A stretch of 64,000 bases of DNA from Podocnemis expansa (GCA_007922195.1 ML682123.1:62001-126000), one strand, 5' to 3'. Positions 1-11,417 are shown, counted from the stretch's first letter. A program made the numbers and translations. Notes: a model not told the origin generated them from the letters alone.

Positions 1-1129
1 TGCTCTCACTGTCAATGCCAGAGTACCCACCATGGACTTGCTCCTCCAACATAACAAGAGTTGTGTTAATGTGCACCATGATGTAATCATAGTGCTTTTC
101 CTCACTGGCCTAACCTGCACAATCAACGCTCTGTAGAGTAAACAGGGACTTGTGCAGCACAGCTATATCAGACATGCTTGAGACTCTTCAGAGTTCTTTG
201 CAATTTCCGGCTCTCTAAAGAACCCAGCAGCCATCGCTGTTCTAATTACTGGAGAAAGAGAAGACATAGGGGACTCCAGTCAAGCGACCAGTGAAAGGGT
301 GAGGAGGGGAGGAGGGTCCCTGGGGCACAACCTGGGGTGGTGAGATCACTGGGCTTTATTAACTCTCCAGCCAGGGTCATCTCTCACACAGCTAGGCCAG
401 TGACCAACAGCAAAACCCTTCCAGAGACAGAGGTAAGGAAGAAAGGCCAGGTGATGATATCATTGTCCCTCTACACTTTCTTCCCATAACTAGAAAAATC
501 CATGCTGTGAGATGGGATCAGGCAGTTAGTTTGTTTCCAATGAATATGTGCTCTCTCTAGGAAGTCTCTAAGAGGGTAGATTACCCTTGATGGTCCATCA
601 AGGCTTTTCTGGCCCTCTTTCCTTGCAGCTGAAAAGTGGGCTGTGGGAGTCTCAAACCTCAGAGCATATTTCAGTAAGACACACATAGTAAAACTTTGGT
701 AATTCACATATGATAACAGCACACATAATTCAATAGGACAGTTGTGTGCAGTGGATCAAGCATCTCATGAGCTTTCCAGAGACACCCACCTTGACACACT
801 TTGCATTAGACCAGTGTTTTTTTCAAACACAGGGTCAGGATCCAGTACTTGGTCACAGACTCTTGGGTACTGGGTCACAGCTCCCCCTGCTGTCACTGTC
901 ACTATAGGAGTGGAATGCATTGAGCTAAGATGTAATTGTTGGGTCATGAGCACAAAGGACTTTTATCAACTGGGTACCAAGAAAAAGAGGTTGAAAGCCA
1001 CTACACTAGATAATACACAGTGGCACTGTAAGAGTGACCTGGAGATCACAGAGCACCACAAACACTTTTCAGATTACTGTCCCAACAAAACCCAAAATCT
1101 CCCCACCCAAACAAACATATAACAAATAA
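1..1129. other. Unassigned sequence
   Basis: I see no convincing gene, known repeat or RNA here. Open frames are short, without recognisable domains, and look like chance ORFs. Confidence 0.5.
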
Positions 1130-1850
1130 AATCACAGGTACCAATTTTTCCAAATGAGAAAAAAATTGCAATGAAAATTTGATTTTTGATGTCAAAAAGT
1201 CTCAGTTGAAATATTTTTGTCAGCTGTGGTGAGAGTGATAACACTTGTGCATTCATGGGGGGGGGGGGAGATATTATTTTAGCTCATGTTAATTGACCCA
1301 CTTTACTGTCCTAGTGAAGAAAAGACACTTGTGGATTTAATTCATCTTAGCTGAGGTTAGATCATGCTGAGCCACCACTACAGCTGCTTTGTCTTCAGGT
1401 CAGTAGCACAACTTTTCCCCAGGACAGCTGAGACCAGAGAGTAAAACGGAAGAAGCAGCAATTTTCTAGCAACCCTAGCTAGCTAAAATTTCCCAAAAAA
1501 GACTCCAAAGTTCAAAGCTGCTCATGTCCACAAGCAATCTTGATGTTATTCATATACAAAGAAATTTCTCAGCTCAATTAAATATCGTATCACAGCCAGT
1601 GATAGGACAGTTCCAATCTCTGCTTAGCCCAAAGGATTGAAATGTAAATAGCAGGAATTAATAAGCAGCTAATAAACTATGGGAGCTGTCACATGCTGGA
1701 AGAGAAATGACCCATGTCCCCTTCCCTGTTCCCATGAGTGAGCCAGTCACTAGTCACCTGACAACCACAAACTCTCACGAGCCAAGGAGAGGACCTAGGA
1801 GTCCTGGCTCACAGCTCCCTGCTGCTCCATCCCAGTCCAACATATTTTTT
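1130..1850 (+). repeat. Paralogous flank block, copy A
   Basis: This block aligns by eye with 7,880-8,465 (copy C) over its whole length and with 3,386-3,652 (copy B) over its first half. Shared landmarks, in the same order, are a stretch on cagttgaaatatt (A and B), a stretch on tagtgaaga...gacacttgt, one on acagctgcttgtct, and a late stretch on aaactatgggagctgtcacat (A and C). In copy C the block follows the atlastin/RNF112-like terminal exon, so I read copy A as a duplicated piece of the same locus that has lost, or never had, its exons here. An old dispersed repeat is the alternative. Confidence 0.6.
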
Positions 1851-2189
1851 CCCTTTCAGCCTTGCCATTAAATAAAGTAACTTCCCAAACTGTCCCAGTT
1901 TCCCAAATAAGGCTCAATGAGCCATTACAGTACAGGGCTGACTGGGTCTACTCGGGTCAGTATGGGTATTACAACATCCCTCACTGGAATCTTTTGGTCT
2001 GGAAAGAAAGTCCCTGCTTGCAGCTTTCTGGATGGGCCAGTGCTCCTGAAGATATGAACACCAGGCACCTTCCATGACCACTCAGCACTGTCAGTGAAAC
2101 ATGCACAGTGATTCTCAAGACCACAATATCATAGAGCAGTAACCCTTTCTGTTGACATTCTCCATCATATGATTCATCTGTGGCCTATT
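1851..2189. other. Unassigned sequence
   Basis: No feature recognised. It lies between flank copy A and a Harbinger transposase remnant and may be eroded transposon. Confidence 0.4.
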
Positions 2190-2450
2190 TTGGGACTTAT
2201 GTACCATCTCTCACCTTGCTGGACTTAGGGGATCCATTGCCACAAAGCCATCCACTGTGTCATGTATATTTCCAAGAGTTAGTCCTTGGTAGCAGAGTAT
2301 GATTAATGGCCCTGGACATATTTGTTAATGCAGCTCCAACGGTGGACTTCCCCAGTCTAAGCTGATTCATGGCCAACCAGGAGCTTTCTGGAGTTGCCAG
2401 CTTCCTCACAGTGATTTCCAACCATTCTCCACCAAAAGAACATCTCTCCT
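2190..2450 (-). pseudogene. PIF-Harbinger transposase fragment (HARBI1-like)
   Basis: Read on the minus strand, this piece contains KLATPESSW, then LRLGKSTVGAAL, then SRAINHTLLPR, and after a frame change LGNIHDTVDGFVAMDPL. This order matches the helix-turn-helix and entry to the nuclease domain of PIF-Harbinger transposases and HARBI1 (family pattern: KLATP...YRSVGxxFGVGKSTV...VVxAIN...LGN...VDGF). At least one frameshift separates the parts and the DDE catalytic core is missing, so it is a dead relic. It may be the remains of an autonomous partner of the MITEs with 3-bp duplications elsewhere in the window. A second fragment of the same region of the protein lies at 39,859-40,160 (+). Confidence 0.65.
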
Positions 2451-2574
2451 TCTGTTTTCCTTGCATAGCAGGGCTGGGGCAAGCTCCACAAAGAGTCCTA
2501 GGAAGGTTGCTTTGCACATCTGAAAGTTCTGCAGCCAATGTTCATCATACCCAACCTGCAACTGGATTTTGACA

Positions 2575-2815
2575 GAGCGGCTCCTTGCCTACGGAGAAGC
2601 AGGAGCGCTGTCAGAACCGGCACTCCTGCTTCTCTGTAGGGAAGCAACAGCAGCTCCTGCTTGTCTACAGAGAGGCAGGAGCACTGTCGGAAACAGAGCT
2701 CCTGCTTCTCTGTAGGAAAGCAGCAGTGCAGTCCTATCCCGACAGCGCTCCAGCTTGCCTACAGACAAGCAGGAGTGCTGTCCAACCCGCTCCTGCCTTC
2801 CTGCAGTGAGGGGCT
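2575..2815. repeat. Alternating-orientation (palindromic) minisatellite
   Basis: A unit built on ctgcttctctgtagg appears several times, alternately direct and inverted (gcctacggagaagcaggag, cctgcttctctgtaggg, gtctacagagaggcagg, ctgcttctctgtagg, gcctacagacaagcagg). The array can fold into serial hairpins. It sits just inside a Harbinger-type terminus that ends near 3,088, so I read it as the internal part of a non-autonomous DNA transposon. Confidence 0.65.
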
Positions 2816-2899
2816 GACAGCTAATATGGCCCCAGCTCCTCACTGTAGGGCTGGCACAGGATCAGGCCCATTGGCCAGATCAGGCCCTACCCTGATCCA

Positions 2900-3088
2900 C
2901 CCAGGGGCGGGGCCTGCCCTGTTAAGTCGCCTTAAGAGCTTAAGGCGACTTTAAGGGCAGGTGTTATTAAGTCGACTTAAGTACTTGCTTAAGTTGACTT
3001 AATAATGTCTAAATATAGATAGGGCTTTATTTAAGTTGACTTAAGGGCTCCTAAGTCAACTTAAAGCCCTAGTGTAGACACACCCAGG
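2900..3088 (+). mobile_element. Terminus of a DNA transposon with a TGTAGACAYACCC end
   Basis: The block is made of repeated taagtcgacttaag-type palindromes and ends in agtgtagacacaccc. The same end (agtgtagacataccc) closes the element at 19,544-21,410, where a 3-bp target duplication is visible. The matching left end was not located with confidence; the Harbinger transposase relic at 2,190-2,450 may belong to the same insertion. Confidence 0.55.
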
Positions 3089-3385
3089 GCATCAAACATT
3101 TTTCACATTATTCTTAAACAAAACCTCATTTCTCCCCACCTTATCAAAAAAAAAAATATATAACAACTTAAAGGCAGCAGTTTTCCTACAAAAAAATAAA
3201 AATTCTTTGTGATGTTAAGCAAAAGGAAATTTTTCCCACAGAGAAATAAGTCACACAGATAATACTGAAGAGGTTTATTTGATGACCCCAGAAAGAATAA
3301 ACCAAACAGCTTCAAAGCACAATTAACACAATAGTTTTTCATTTTTTTTAATTTAAAACACAGTTTACTAACTTACATTAGTTTC

Positions 3386-3652
3386 TGAGAAATTCTCGAT
3401 GAAAGTTTGATTTTTAGTGCCAGAAAGTCTCAGTTGAAATATTTTGCTCAGCTGGAATGAGGGAGGATCACAATCTCTTCCTTCATTTAGGAAAAAAAGA
3501 GATTGTTTTATCTCATATTAATTGCCCCCCCCCATTACGGTCCTAGTGAAGAAAGGACACTTGTAGTTTTAAATCATTTTAACTGAGGTTTGGGCATGCT
3601 GCACCCCTACTACAGCTGCTATGTCTGTGGGTCAATAACATACAGAAAGGAA
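3386..3652 (+). repeat. Paralogous flank block, copy B
   Basis: This aligns with 1,160-1,420 and 7,890-8,070, sharing cagttgaaatatt, cctagtgaagaaaggacacttgt and acagctgct-atgtctg in order. It breaks off near 3,652. It has the same orientation as copies A and C, consistent with tandem duplication. Confidence 0.55.
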
Positions 3653-3736
3653 TGCCACTGAGTTGTGCACCAGGCTTGTTACTCCATCTGGCCAGCAAAC
3701 TAACATTTGTAATTAGTTATATTATGCCAAGTTCCA

Positions 3737-4025
3737 AAGGGGCAGCCATATTAGTCTTGTTCAGCAAAACAAACAAGGAGTCTTGTGGCACTTAAAGGCT
3801 AACAAAATTTATTGCATGAGATGTTGTGGGAGGAAATCCCACTTCATCGGATGCTTTGAAGATGGGGAACTCGCAGAATGGGAGAAAACAAATGCAGGGA
3901 AGTGTAAGTCATGGGATCAGGTCACACTGTAACAGCAAATCAAAACAGTTGTTAAGATTCCAACATGGGGGAACAGCAGATAGAGGAAGATGAGGTCAAA
4001 CCACCTGTTTTAATTAGAAAAAATC
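3737..4025 (-). mobile_element. Penelope-like element, 3' terminal fragment
   Basis: On the plus strand it reads from a cagccatattagtcttgttcagcaaa-type end through aaggagtcttgtggcactta, tttattgcatgag and cccacttcatcggatgc. The same order is found at the 3' end of the longer element at 42,843-44,925, where Penelope coding sequence follows. It is therefore a 5'-truncated copy in minus orientation containing only the untranslated tail. Confidence 0.75.
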
Positions 4026-4029
4026 TAAA

Positions 4030-5180
4030 GTTCCTATAGTGTTTCTTGACTTTTTATCTGCTAATTTTTAGATTCCCCTTGTTGTTTCTTAAGTTTCCTT
4101 TAATTTTCAGTCTTCAGTTTACAATTCTTTGTCATGTTTTGTTCCATGGTTGTCAGTGTTGCAGCATCAGTTATCACTTTGCACATTTTATTTATTGGGT
4201 TTCATTCTTTGATTATTGAATTTGGACCTTGTGATTGGTTTGGGAGTGTTCATTATGTATTTTCTAGTTCGTCTTTATTGATTACAAGAAATGATTCTCT
4301 GTTTATTGGGCTTTGCTTATCGGCATCTCTCTACTTCTTTTCATTTTTTCTTTAGTATGAGGTGTTTAATTTTTTTTCAGTTCTGCTGTTCATGTACTGC
4401 TTGTTTTCACCGTTGGCTTTCTGCATTTATGTATTTATTTCTAAGTTTGACTTGGTTTCCTTTACCTTGATAACTGGTTTTTATATTTCAGTTACTGATT
4501 TTCTTTTTTTAGCTGTTCGCTTTTTTTAGCTGATTTCAGTTACTATTTCTCTGGCTTTGATTACTAGACTTTTCTGCATTCTGTTATGAGTTTTCTGATA
4601 TTACTAGTTTTCTGTCTTTGGCTTTTAGGCATTTTGACTTCTATATCTGGTGTTCTGACTTACTGGTTTTGAAACTTTGACTATTGCTTTTCTTGACTTC
4701 CAATACTTTTTGTGTATGTGATGGTTTTCAGACTTTGATTCTTGATATCTTACTTTGATTATGATTTTCTGCTTTGACCATTGATTTTCTGACATTAACT
4801 GCTAACTTCCTGATTTTGTTTAGTGATTCTGTGATATTTTTTCACTGCTTTTTCTGTTTCAGTAACTAGTTTTCTAATTCCAATTACTAGTTTTCTTCAT
4901 TTTAACATTTCCTCTTGCTTATATCATTGGCTCACTGAGTTTGATTTTGAGCTTTCTGCATATTCAGTTACTGTTTTCCTAGATCCACCTCTTCTGAGTT
5001 TAGTTACTGGTTTTACATCTTTGATTATGGATATTGTTATGGCTGTTTGAAACTATGTTTTCTCTTTTCATTTAGTTAACCCTTCTGTCTTCAGTGATCA
5101 GATTTCACTTAACACAGTTAAGGTTTGGTTTTGTTTCAGTGGTATTATTTCACTCGTTTATTTACCATGACAAGTCTTGA
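4030..5180. repeat. T-rich, strand-asymmetric degenerate array
   Basis: About 1.15 kb is very rich in T on the plus strand. Loose variants of ttctgactttgattactagt recur at about 20-30 bp spacing (near 4,545-4,575, 4,610-4,690, 4,730-4,790, 4,860-4,890), so it looks like a worn tandem array rather than random sequence. The small ORFs in it are rich in F, L and S because of this composition and are not genes. Confidence 0.55.
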
Positions 5181-5494
5181 TTGGCTACTTTTAGTCACCT
5201 ATGGGAAAATCTTCTGTGGAAGACAGAAAAATTTTTCTTTGTCTCTCTCTGCATCTCAGATGTTCATTCATATTACAAAAGAGGTTGGAGAGACCTTCAA
5301 TCTGCCTCCAATTCAGCTGAGTCTTGGTTTCCAATCACCCCACAATGTAGGGATATAATTGCTAATTACATGACACTCTCCTTATTATTATTCATGGGTT
5401 CTATCTCCAGAGTAGCTCAGAGACCTCATCGTAGACCATCATCCCATTTTGCCAGGCACCAGACAAACCAGAAAAAAAGTCAAATGCTGCCTCT

Positions 5495-6225
5495 TTAATT
5501 CTTCCTCCATGCCCTATCTCTACTGGAAATACCACTTCTGATGCACCACAGGACCACATTAGCTTTTTTCGCTGCCACATTGCATTGGCTACTCATTGTC
5601 ATTCTGTGATCAACCAGTACACCCAGGTCCTTCTCCTCCCCCATCACTTCCAGCTGATGCATTCCCAACTTATACGAAAAATTCCTGTTATTTGTCCCTA
5701 AGTGCATGACCCTGCACTTCCCGTTGTTGAATTTCATCCTATTTCTAATGTTCCACTTTACAAGGTCATCCAAATCATTCTGTATGCTATCCCAATCCTC
5801 CTCCTAGTGGTAATACCTCCCAGCTTGGTGTCATCTGCAAACTTAATTAGCACATTTCCATTTTTTGTGCCAAGGTCAGTAACAAAAAGGTTGATTAAGA
5901 TGGGTCCAAGGAGCCATCCTTGGGAACTCCTCATTCCAGCTAGACAGTTCACCTTTCACTATGACCCTCTGTAGTCTCCCCTGTAACCAGTTCTTTATCC
6001 ACCTTTCTATTTTCACATTAATCACCATCTTCCCCAATTTAACTAATAATTCCCTGTGTGGAACTGTATCAAATGCCTTGCTGAAATCTAAGAAAATTAG
6101 GTCCACCGCATTCCCTTTCTCCAAAAAATCTGTCATCTTCTCAAAAAAGGAGATCAGGTTGGTCAGGCATGATCTACCTTTTGTAAAGCCATGTTGTATT
6201 TTATCACAGTTACCATTTTAGTGGT
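5495..6225 (-). mobile_element. CR1-superfamily LINE ORF2 fragment (reverse transcriptase)
   Basis: Three overlapping minus-strand frames read in order through the RT domain: LDFSKAFDTVPH (about 6,050-6,090), the catalytic box [10 protein letters not shown] (about 5,830), then KCRVMHLG and EEKDLGVLVD towards 5,600, and the AAKKANVVLWCIRSG thumb region. FADD is the YxDD equivalent. The order is that of CR1/L2-type ORF2. It is truncated at both ends and needs at least two frame changes, so it is non-functional. The same subfamily recurs on the plus strand from 58,740. Confidence 0.8.
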
Positions 6226-6531
6226 GGCGACAATGTGGCCACTGCAGGAAAATTAGGAGGGGCTGCCCCCAATTTTAGGTATATATGAGGGGATCAGCAG
6301 GACGACAAGAGATGAGTACACAGGCAGAGCCATAACGCTCTGTTTTGCCACCCAGGGCACGTTCCGATCAGAACGCGTTCCTTGCAATTAGCAGTGCTTG
6401 GAGCCGGCACCATGAAAACCACACTTTGTTAGAGCAGCTCCATTGAGCCGCTCCAGTGCGCTTGGAGCAAAGCCCAGTTGGCACCACCATTTTATGGCTC
6501 TGTACACAGGATCTTGGAGGAATAGTGAGAT

Positions 6532-6752
6532 CAGTGGCATCGCTGCAGGGGACAGGGGACAGGGCCACCGTGGGCGGCCAGGCCCCAGATCCCTGGCCAA
6601 CAACAGGGCCGCTGCAGCCGCAGCCATGGGGCTGCCACGGCCGCCGGCAGCTGCGACCTGGATCTCCAGCCTGATTGGGCCAGAGATCCAGGGCTCTGGC
6701 ACTGGGGTTCGGGACACGTGCCCCGGAGTGCCCAGCACCAGCGACACCCCTG
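6532..6752 (-). mobile_element. hAT-type MITE with 8-bp target duplication
   Basis: The 221-bp insert runs from cagtggcatcgctg to gcgacacccctg. It is flanked by agtgagat (6,524-6,531) and agggagat (6,753-6,760), an 8-bp target duplication with one mismatch. Its minus strand is similar to the insert at 39,430-39,622 (caggggcatcgctggcac at the start, gtgctgggcac, cacgtgccc). An 8-bp duplication and CAGGGG-type ends are typical of hAT elements. It sits upstream of the GTPase-like exons, in presumed intron. Confidence 0.8.
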
Positions 6753-6836
6753 AGGGAGATAGTGGTGAATGAGATTTGTGGGCTACCAATTGTGAGATGC
6801 TCCCATGATCAGCCCCTGCCTTGTCCTCTCTTCCAG

Positions 6837-6925
6837 CACAGGAAGCTGTGTCAGCTGCGAGGGGGGCAAACAGGAGAGCAGTAGAAACTGCAACAAAGGA
6901 ATATGAACAATTTGTGAAGGAACTG
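6837..6925 (+). CDS. Atlastin/RNF112-like GTPase, penultimate coding exon (partial gene)
   Basis: The exon follows a polypyrimidine tract and cttccag acceptor and ends at 6,925 before a canonical gtgagt donor. It encodes about 29 residues containing ANRRAVETATKEYEQFVKEL. In atlastins and RNF112 the segment after the GTPase domain has an ANxAAV...A...Y...M pattern, which this resembles, so it would be a helix of the middle domain. The upstream acceptor could also be a few bases downstream (after cacag or gtgtcag). No GTPase or RING exons were recognised in the window; they would lie before 6,800 or be missing. A matching but damaged exon exists at 28,480-28,554. Family assignment comes from pattern memory, not a search. 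Confidence 0.5.
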
Positions 6926-7148
6926 GTGAGTGCAGAGGGGCTCTATGTTGGGAGTGAGGAACACCAGAGAGACGTAAGAAGTGTGAGTGGGTTATCAAGG
7001 GGCTGCAAGTCAGGAGTGAGAGGCAACAGCAGAGCTGGCAGGCAGGGCTGGGATAGTAGGGGGCTGCGTGTATAAAGGGTAGTGCCTATTCTGGCTGGGT
7101 AAGGTTGGTGCCTGTCCCTAATGGCTGATCTCAACCCCTTCCCAGCAG

Positions 7149-7523
7149 GACCATGCCAATGAGGATATGATCCCCTGCTTGAGTGTGAAGCCTGAGGAGA
7201 TGCAGCAATGCCTGGAGAGGAAATGGCAGGAGCTACGGAAACACTGCCAGTGGCAGCTGCTAGGTAAAGAAACTGACAGACAGGCTGCCCTGGAGGAGCT
7301 GGAGCAGAGGCTGGCCAGGCAGATGGACTGGTTTCTGTCAGCTTATGGGAAGCGCTATAAAGTGAAGAAGGCCATGCAGTTTGGCCTATGCATTGGGGGT
7401 GTTGTCCTGACTGTGGTTGGTGCAGGTGTTGGGGTTGGCATCAGTTCGCTTCTGCCTATGGAAACAGTAGCCCCTGGGGAGCCTGTTGGGTGGGACTGGA
7501 CAGTGGGCCGGGGGCCTTGTTAG
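7149..7523 (+). CDS. Atlastin/RNF112-like GTPase, terminal coding exon (partial gene)
   Basis: Follows a cccagcag acceptor (7,141-7,148) and reads in phase 0 with the exon ending at 6,925. It encodes about 124 residues to a TAG at 7,521-7,523. Residues about 1-75 are charged and helical (VKPEEMQQCLERKW, then ALEELEQRLARQMDWFLSAY, as in the three-helix middle domain). Residues about 82-105 form a hydrophobic span, FGLCIGGVVLTVVGAGVGVG, a likely membrane anchor, followed by a short tail. Atlastins and RNF112 end in membrane segments that hold them in ER or other endomembranes. The frame is intact, unlike the copy at 28,879. It could be a live gene end, or a fragment whose 5' part is gone; an IRG- or GBP-type GTPase is a less likely alternative. 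Confidence 0.55.
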   Translation, partial: DHANEDMIPCLSVKPEEMQQCLERKWQELRKHCQWQLLGKETDRQAALEELEQRLARQMDWFLSAYGKRYKVKKAMQFGLCIGGVVLTVVGAGVGVGISSLLPMETVAPGEPVGWDWTVGRGPC

Positions 7524-7744
7524 GACAGAAGGCAGCCCAGAACCCAACGGGCACCAAGCACCCAGGGCAGCAGAGTGAGGGGGAGATTTGGAGAGGGTGT
7601 TTAGATCTGAAGCCCCTGCTGCGAAGGGACATACAGTAAGAAGGATCCATCATACCCACCCCACCCAAGAGTCTGTCCCAGCACTTGGTCCTGTGAACCT
7701 TTGTAAAAAGGGATAGATACATAGATAAAAAACACCCAATCACA

Positions 7745-8470
7745 CAGAGAATTATTAATTTACAGTGAGGTCACAGAGATATGAATCCAGCAGAATCCTG
7801 TTGATGTCTGTCAATAAATAACCCTCCCCTGGATTCTGTGCTCTGATCCAGCCTTTCCACCCCTGAATTGCCAAAAAAACAGGTGGGATGTGAGAGGATC
7901 ACAGCATCTGTGCCTTCATTACAGAAATAAAAGGTCTTTCTAGTTCGTGTTAAGTGACCCATGTTACAGTCTAAGTGAAGACAGGACACTTGTGATTCTA
8001 ACTCATGTAGGCTGGGGTTTTAATCTGCTGAGCCCCCAGTACAGCTGCTTTGTCTGCAAGTTGGTAACACACCTTTCCGATAATGGAGATAAGACCAGAG
8101 GGTTAAAGGAAGGAAAAAGAAATCTCCCAGCAGTGGTGATTTCCGGGGAAGAACTCCAAGTGGCAATGGATTGTTGATCTTGGGGTTTTATTCATACATA
8201 AAGGAATTTCTTCACTGTATAAAATGTCATTTGTCACAGCCAGTGATGGGCCCAGTCCTGGTCTCCACTTAGCCCAAAGGAGTGAAATGCAAATAAAGCA
8301 ACTGAGAAACTATGGGAGCTGTCACATCCTAGAACAGAAATGCTCCCATGTCCCATTTGCTGCTCCTCTACACCAATCAGTCACTATTCAGATGACCATT
8401 CCAAATTTTCCAGATTCAGGGCTAGAACCCAAGAGTCCTGGCTTCCAGCCCCCACTGCTGCAGTGAAAGT
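7745..8470 (+). repeat. Paralogous flank block, copy C (after the intact exons)
   Basis: The first part (7,745-7,870) matches 29,520-29,650 behind the pseudogene copy, sharing attatt-atttacag, ccagc, ttgat and gataaataa or caataaataa. The second part (7,880-8,465) matches copy A and copy B. The block therefore joins the exon-proximal and distal flanks in one piece and orients the duplicated unit. Confidence 0.65.
7813..7818 (+). promoter_or_regulatory. Candidate polyadenylation signal AATAAA
   Basis: AATAAA lies 290 bp after the stop codon of the GTPase-like terminal exon, within the block shared with 29,520-29,660. The pseudogene copy has ataaataa in the same place. No transcript evidence is available. 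Confidence 0.4.
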
Positions 8471-8589
8471 AACCTAGCATGCATGTGGTATGTATATTGT
8501 CCCAAGAATAGAAAATTTCTAGGGCTTAGAGGTAGGACTGTAGGGACAATGCAAAAAGTGAAGGTGAAATGTAGAAAGATTTGAGCAGA

Positions 8590-8790
8590 TCTTGTCAACC
8601 AAGCACAGGGCTGGGAGCTAGATCTCCCAGATTCGATCCCTGGCTCTGCCACAGATGCCTCCTGGAACTGGACAAGTCACTCCATTGCCTTGACGCTCAG
8701 TTTCCTCATATAGAAAATGGGGCTAGTAAAATTTTGTCTGTTTATGCTGCAAGGTCCTTGGCACAGGGATTATCTCTCATGAGGTATCTG
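8590..8790 (+). repeat. MIR-type SINE
   Basis: The sequence contains a tRNA-derived B-box-like ttcgatccctggctctgcca, then acaagtcactcc, then ctcagtttcctcatatagaa and aatgggg in the exact order of the MIR core. MIR is an old SINE of amniotes and supports an ancient, non-mobile background sequence here. The copy is intact enough to recognise but clearly diverged. Confidence 0.8.
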
Positions 8791-11415
8791 GGCAGCAGCT
8801 TGAACAACAGGGCTTTAGATTTTGGTTGGGGTCCATGCAGCATCTGGAGAAACTGGGTTCCCATTCTCCTACTACTGAACCATCCACTCCTACTAGTCAA
8901 TGGCTTTTAAGCAGAACCAAGTCCAGTGCTGAAGATGGGCAGTACCCCTGGCCATATCCCTCCTTTTCATTGTTTCTGTGTCCTATGGTCTCTGTCACTT
9001 GGTTTTCCATTCTAGCCCCACCCCTCTGTGCCCCATGCAAACTGATGTCCTCCCACCACCTTCCCTCCCACCTCGTGGCAGGATGAATGTGAGAAAAGGG
9101 CTGCACAGTACCTCTACACCCCACCAGCACATAAGGGAGATGGACAGTTTTGCTTTTATTTCTCAGAGAAAATTTTGCCTACATGGAAAGAAGTGAATAT
9201 TTGGACAACTAAAGTGAGAGGGAGTCAGAGAGAGGGTCTTTGCCCCAATCTAGCCCATATCCCTTGGGGGTGGGGGAGTAGGAGCAACCCCTCCAGACTA
9301 TTTTCATTCTCTCTCCAGGGTGGCAAAACTGTCCCCTGTAGTCTGCTTCCCCACAGGGCAAATTCATCACATCCAAAGGATGCTTCCCCCCCTCCAACAT
9401 TACCCATGTTTCACCATCCCTAAACTATGCTTGTGTGTTGCCCTATCACATGCTAGCTCTAGGCTCTACACGGGGTGGAAATTCCCATTGTCTGGGGGTT
9501 GGTTTCCTGCTGGGTAGCAGCAGTTTAAACATTGCCATCTGTACAGCAGAGAGATAGGCAGAGATGGCCGCTACTCTGCCCCCAATATTGCCCTACTCTG
9601 TCTCACTCCATGATTTGGGATACAGTAGAACTCTAGCCAGTTAAATGAGATAAAACCAAAGCAAATCCTTGTGCATGTGCAGTCCCCTAGGATGTCACTT
9701 GTCCTGTGTTAGCTGTGATCAAGACATTTACAAGCAGAAGGTTATCCATTGAAGGACAGCCAGCCTTACCAAACAAAGGGGATCTATATTTGCTTGTTGT
9801 TATTTGCAGCTCTTTTTCCAACTTCCCCACTGTAGAGAGTAAAAAGTTAGATTTGGACAAAAGGCTTCCCTAAACCACAAGTCACCACACTAATAAGGTT
9901 ACTGTGTGGGAAAGCCTTACTTTTGTATAAACAATGTTCTAGTTAGTGTTGTGTTATCTTCCCCTTTTTTCCTCCCTTCACAGACTTTCATGCAAGAAAT
10001 GTAACTAGAACTATTCTGTCTTCCCCCTTCTGCACAAGGTCCTTGATAGGAATGTTGCATTATCACCTTCCTTCCCCTTTCTTCCTTTGGAAACTGCTAG
10101 GTAAGGAATTTGTAGACATTTCTGTTGTAGAAGAAAATGCATTTTAAAGTAAAGCACCCGTGTACCATATATTAAATCTGTAAACAACAGATATGAGTGT
10201 GTATATTCAATGTATAGTTATTAATAGTCATTGTATAGTTGTTAATGTAATCAAATAAGGGTCAATGGGGAGTTAGAAACATTGGTTGTTACATACTACT
10301 CAGAACAGAATGATTGTAAGGTCATCCCCTCCTCACTCACTCAGTGTGTCCAGGAGGAACAAGCAGGCAATAAATGGTAACCATTGACCCAATTGACCTC
10401 TGAGTCTCCCTGATTTTTCTTTAACACCCACCAACAGCTGGAAAAGAGCACTGTTTGGGCACTGCTTTGGTTTAATACAGCTCAGCAATCTCATGTCTTC
10501 AGCAGCTGGAGGCTGCAGGAAAACCACAGCTGCTCTGAGAGTTTGGGAGTTCTTCTTTTGATGAAAACATGATAGATTTGCCCAACAATACAGATATTAG
10601 AGCTCCCTGCTCTTTCCTTCCCAGTTACTGTTATAGATATTGCTTATTTGGAACAAGCATGGCTATGAAATGTGGATTTTGATTAATGAATGCTCACCTG
10701 GGTTAGATAATAAAATAAAAAAGATCACAGAAACCATCATAGTAAGCTGATTAAATGTGCTTTCTAGCAGTGGATCAGAAAACTATTCACTCCTGACACC
10801 CCAGCACACATGCCAAAGCTGGCATGTGCACCCATTAGCAGTGGTACTAAGGACTCCTGCCCTATAGTGCCACAGCTGCTCCTCCCCTCTACCCTGACTC
10901 AACCTCTCCCCCATGGGGCACACAACTGCTGACCCGACCTCCAGCACCTGCTGATGGTTGCAGGGGGCAGGGCTGGCACAGAGGCCAGTAAAGATTGCTG
11001 ATCCCTGTTATAGACCCTTGCCTCCTTCCTAGTGCTCTTGTCCCCCCAGTGGATGGTTAGTGGGAGTAGATGGACCCAGTCCCACCCTCAACTGCCGGCC
11101 CCCAGCCCAGGGACCATACAAGAAGCAGCCTCACTTCGTTGAGTCACAAAACCAGCTAGATTTTCTGGATTACTTCCTCATACCTGCTAGACATACATAA
11201 CATTCTGGGCTCAACTCAGGCAGGGCCCCTTCCTCTGCTCTCCTTGCCAGAGGAAGCCTTTGGTCTCTGACAGCTCCACTGGGTGTGGTCATGGCCAATT
11301 AAATCTGCTCATTCTGGCAGGGTCTGTTTCCCTCAAGCCTCCAGGCACAGGAAAGGTCCTTTGCCCCCTTCAGGCAGGGTTTTTTTCTCCCTCCCTAGTC
11401 TTTGTACCTGCAGCT
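8791..11415. other. Unassigned sequence
   Basis: No gene or repeat that I can name. Some stretches (9,600-10,300) are AT-rich with short ORFs only. The open frames lack domain signatures. Confidence 0.45.
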
Positions 11416-11417
11416 TT

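Noticed and set aside
2575..2815. CRISPR-like array of repeats
   Set aside because: Units alternate orientation and vary; no constant repeat with unique spacers, and the window is eukaryotic.
2585..2954. Overlapping ORFs on both strands with QEHCRK/LLLLCR repeats
   Set aside because: Generated by the palindromic minisatellite, not genes.
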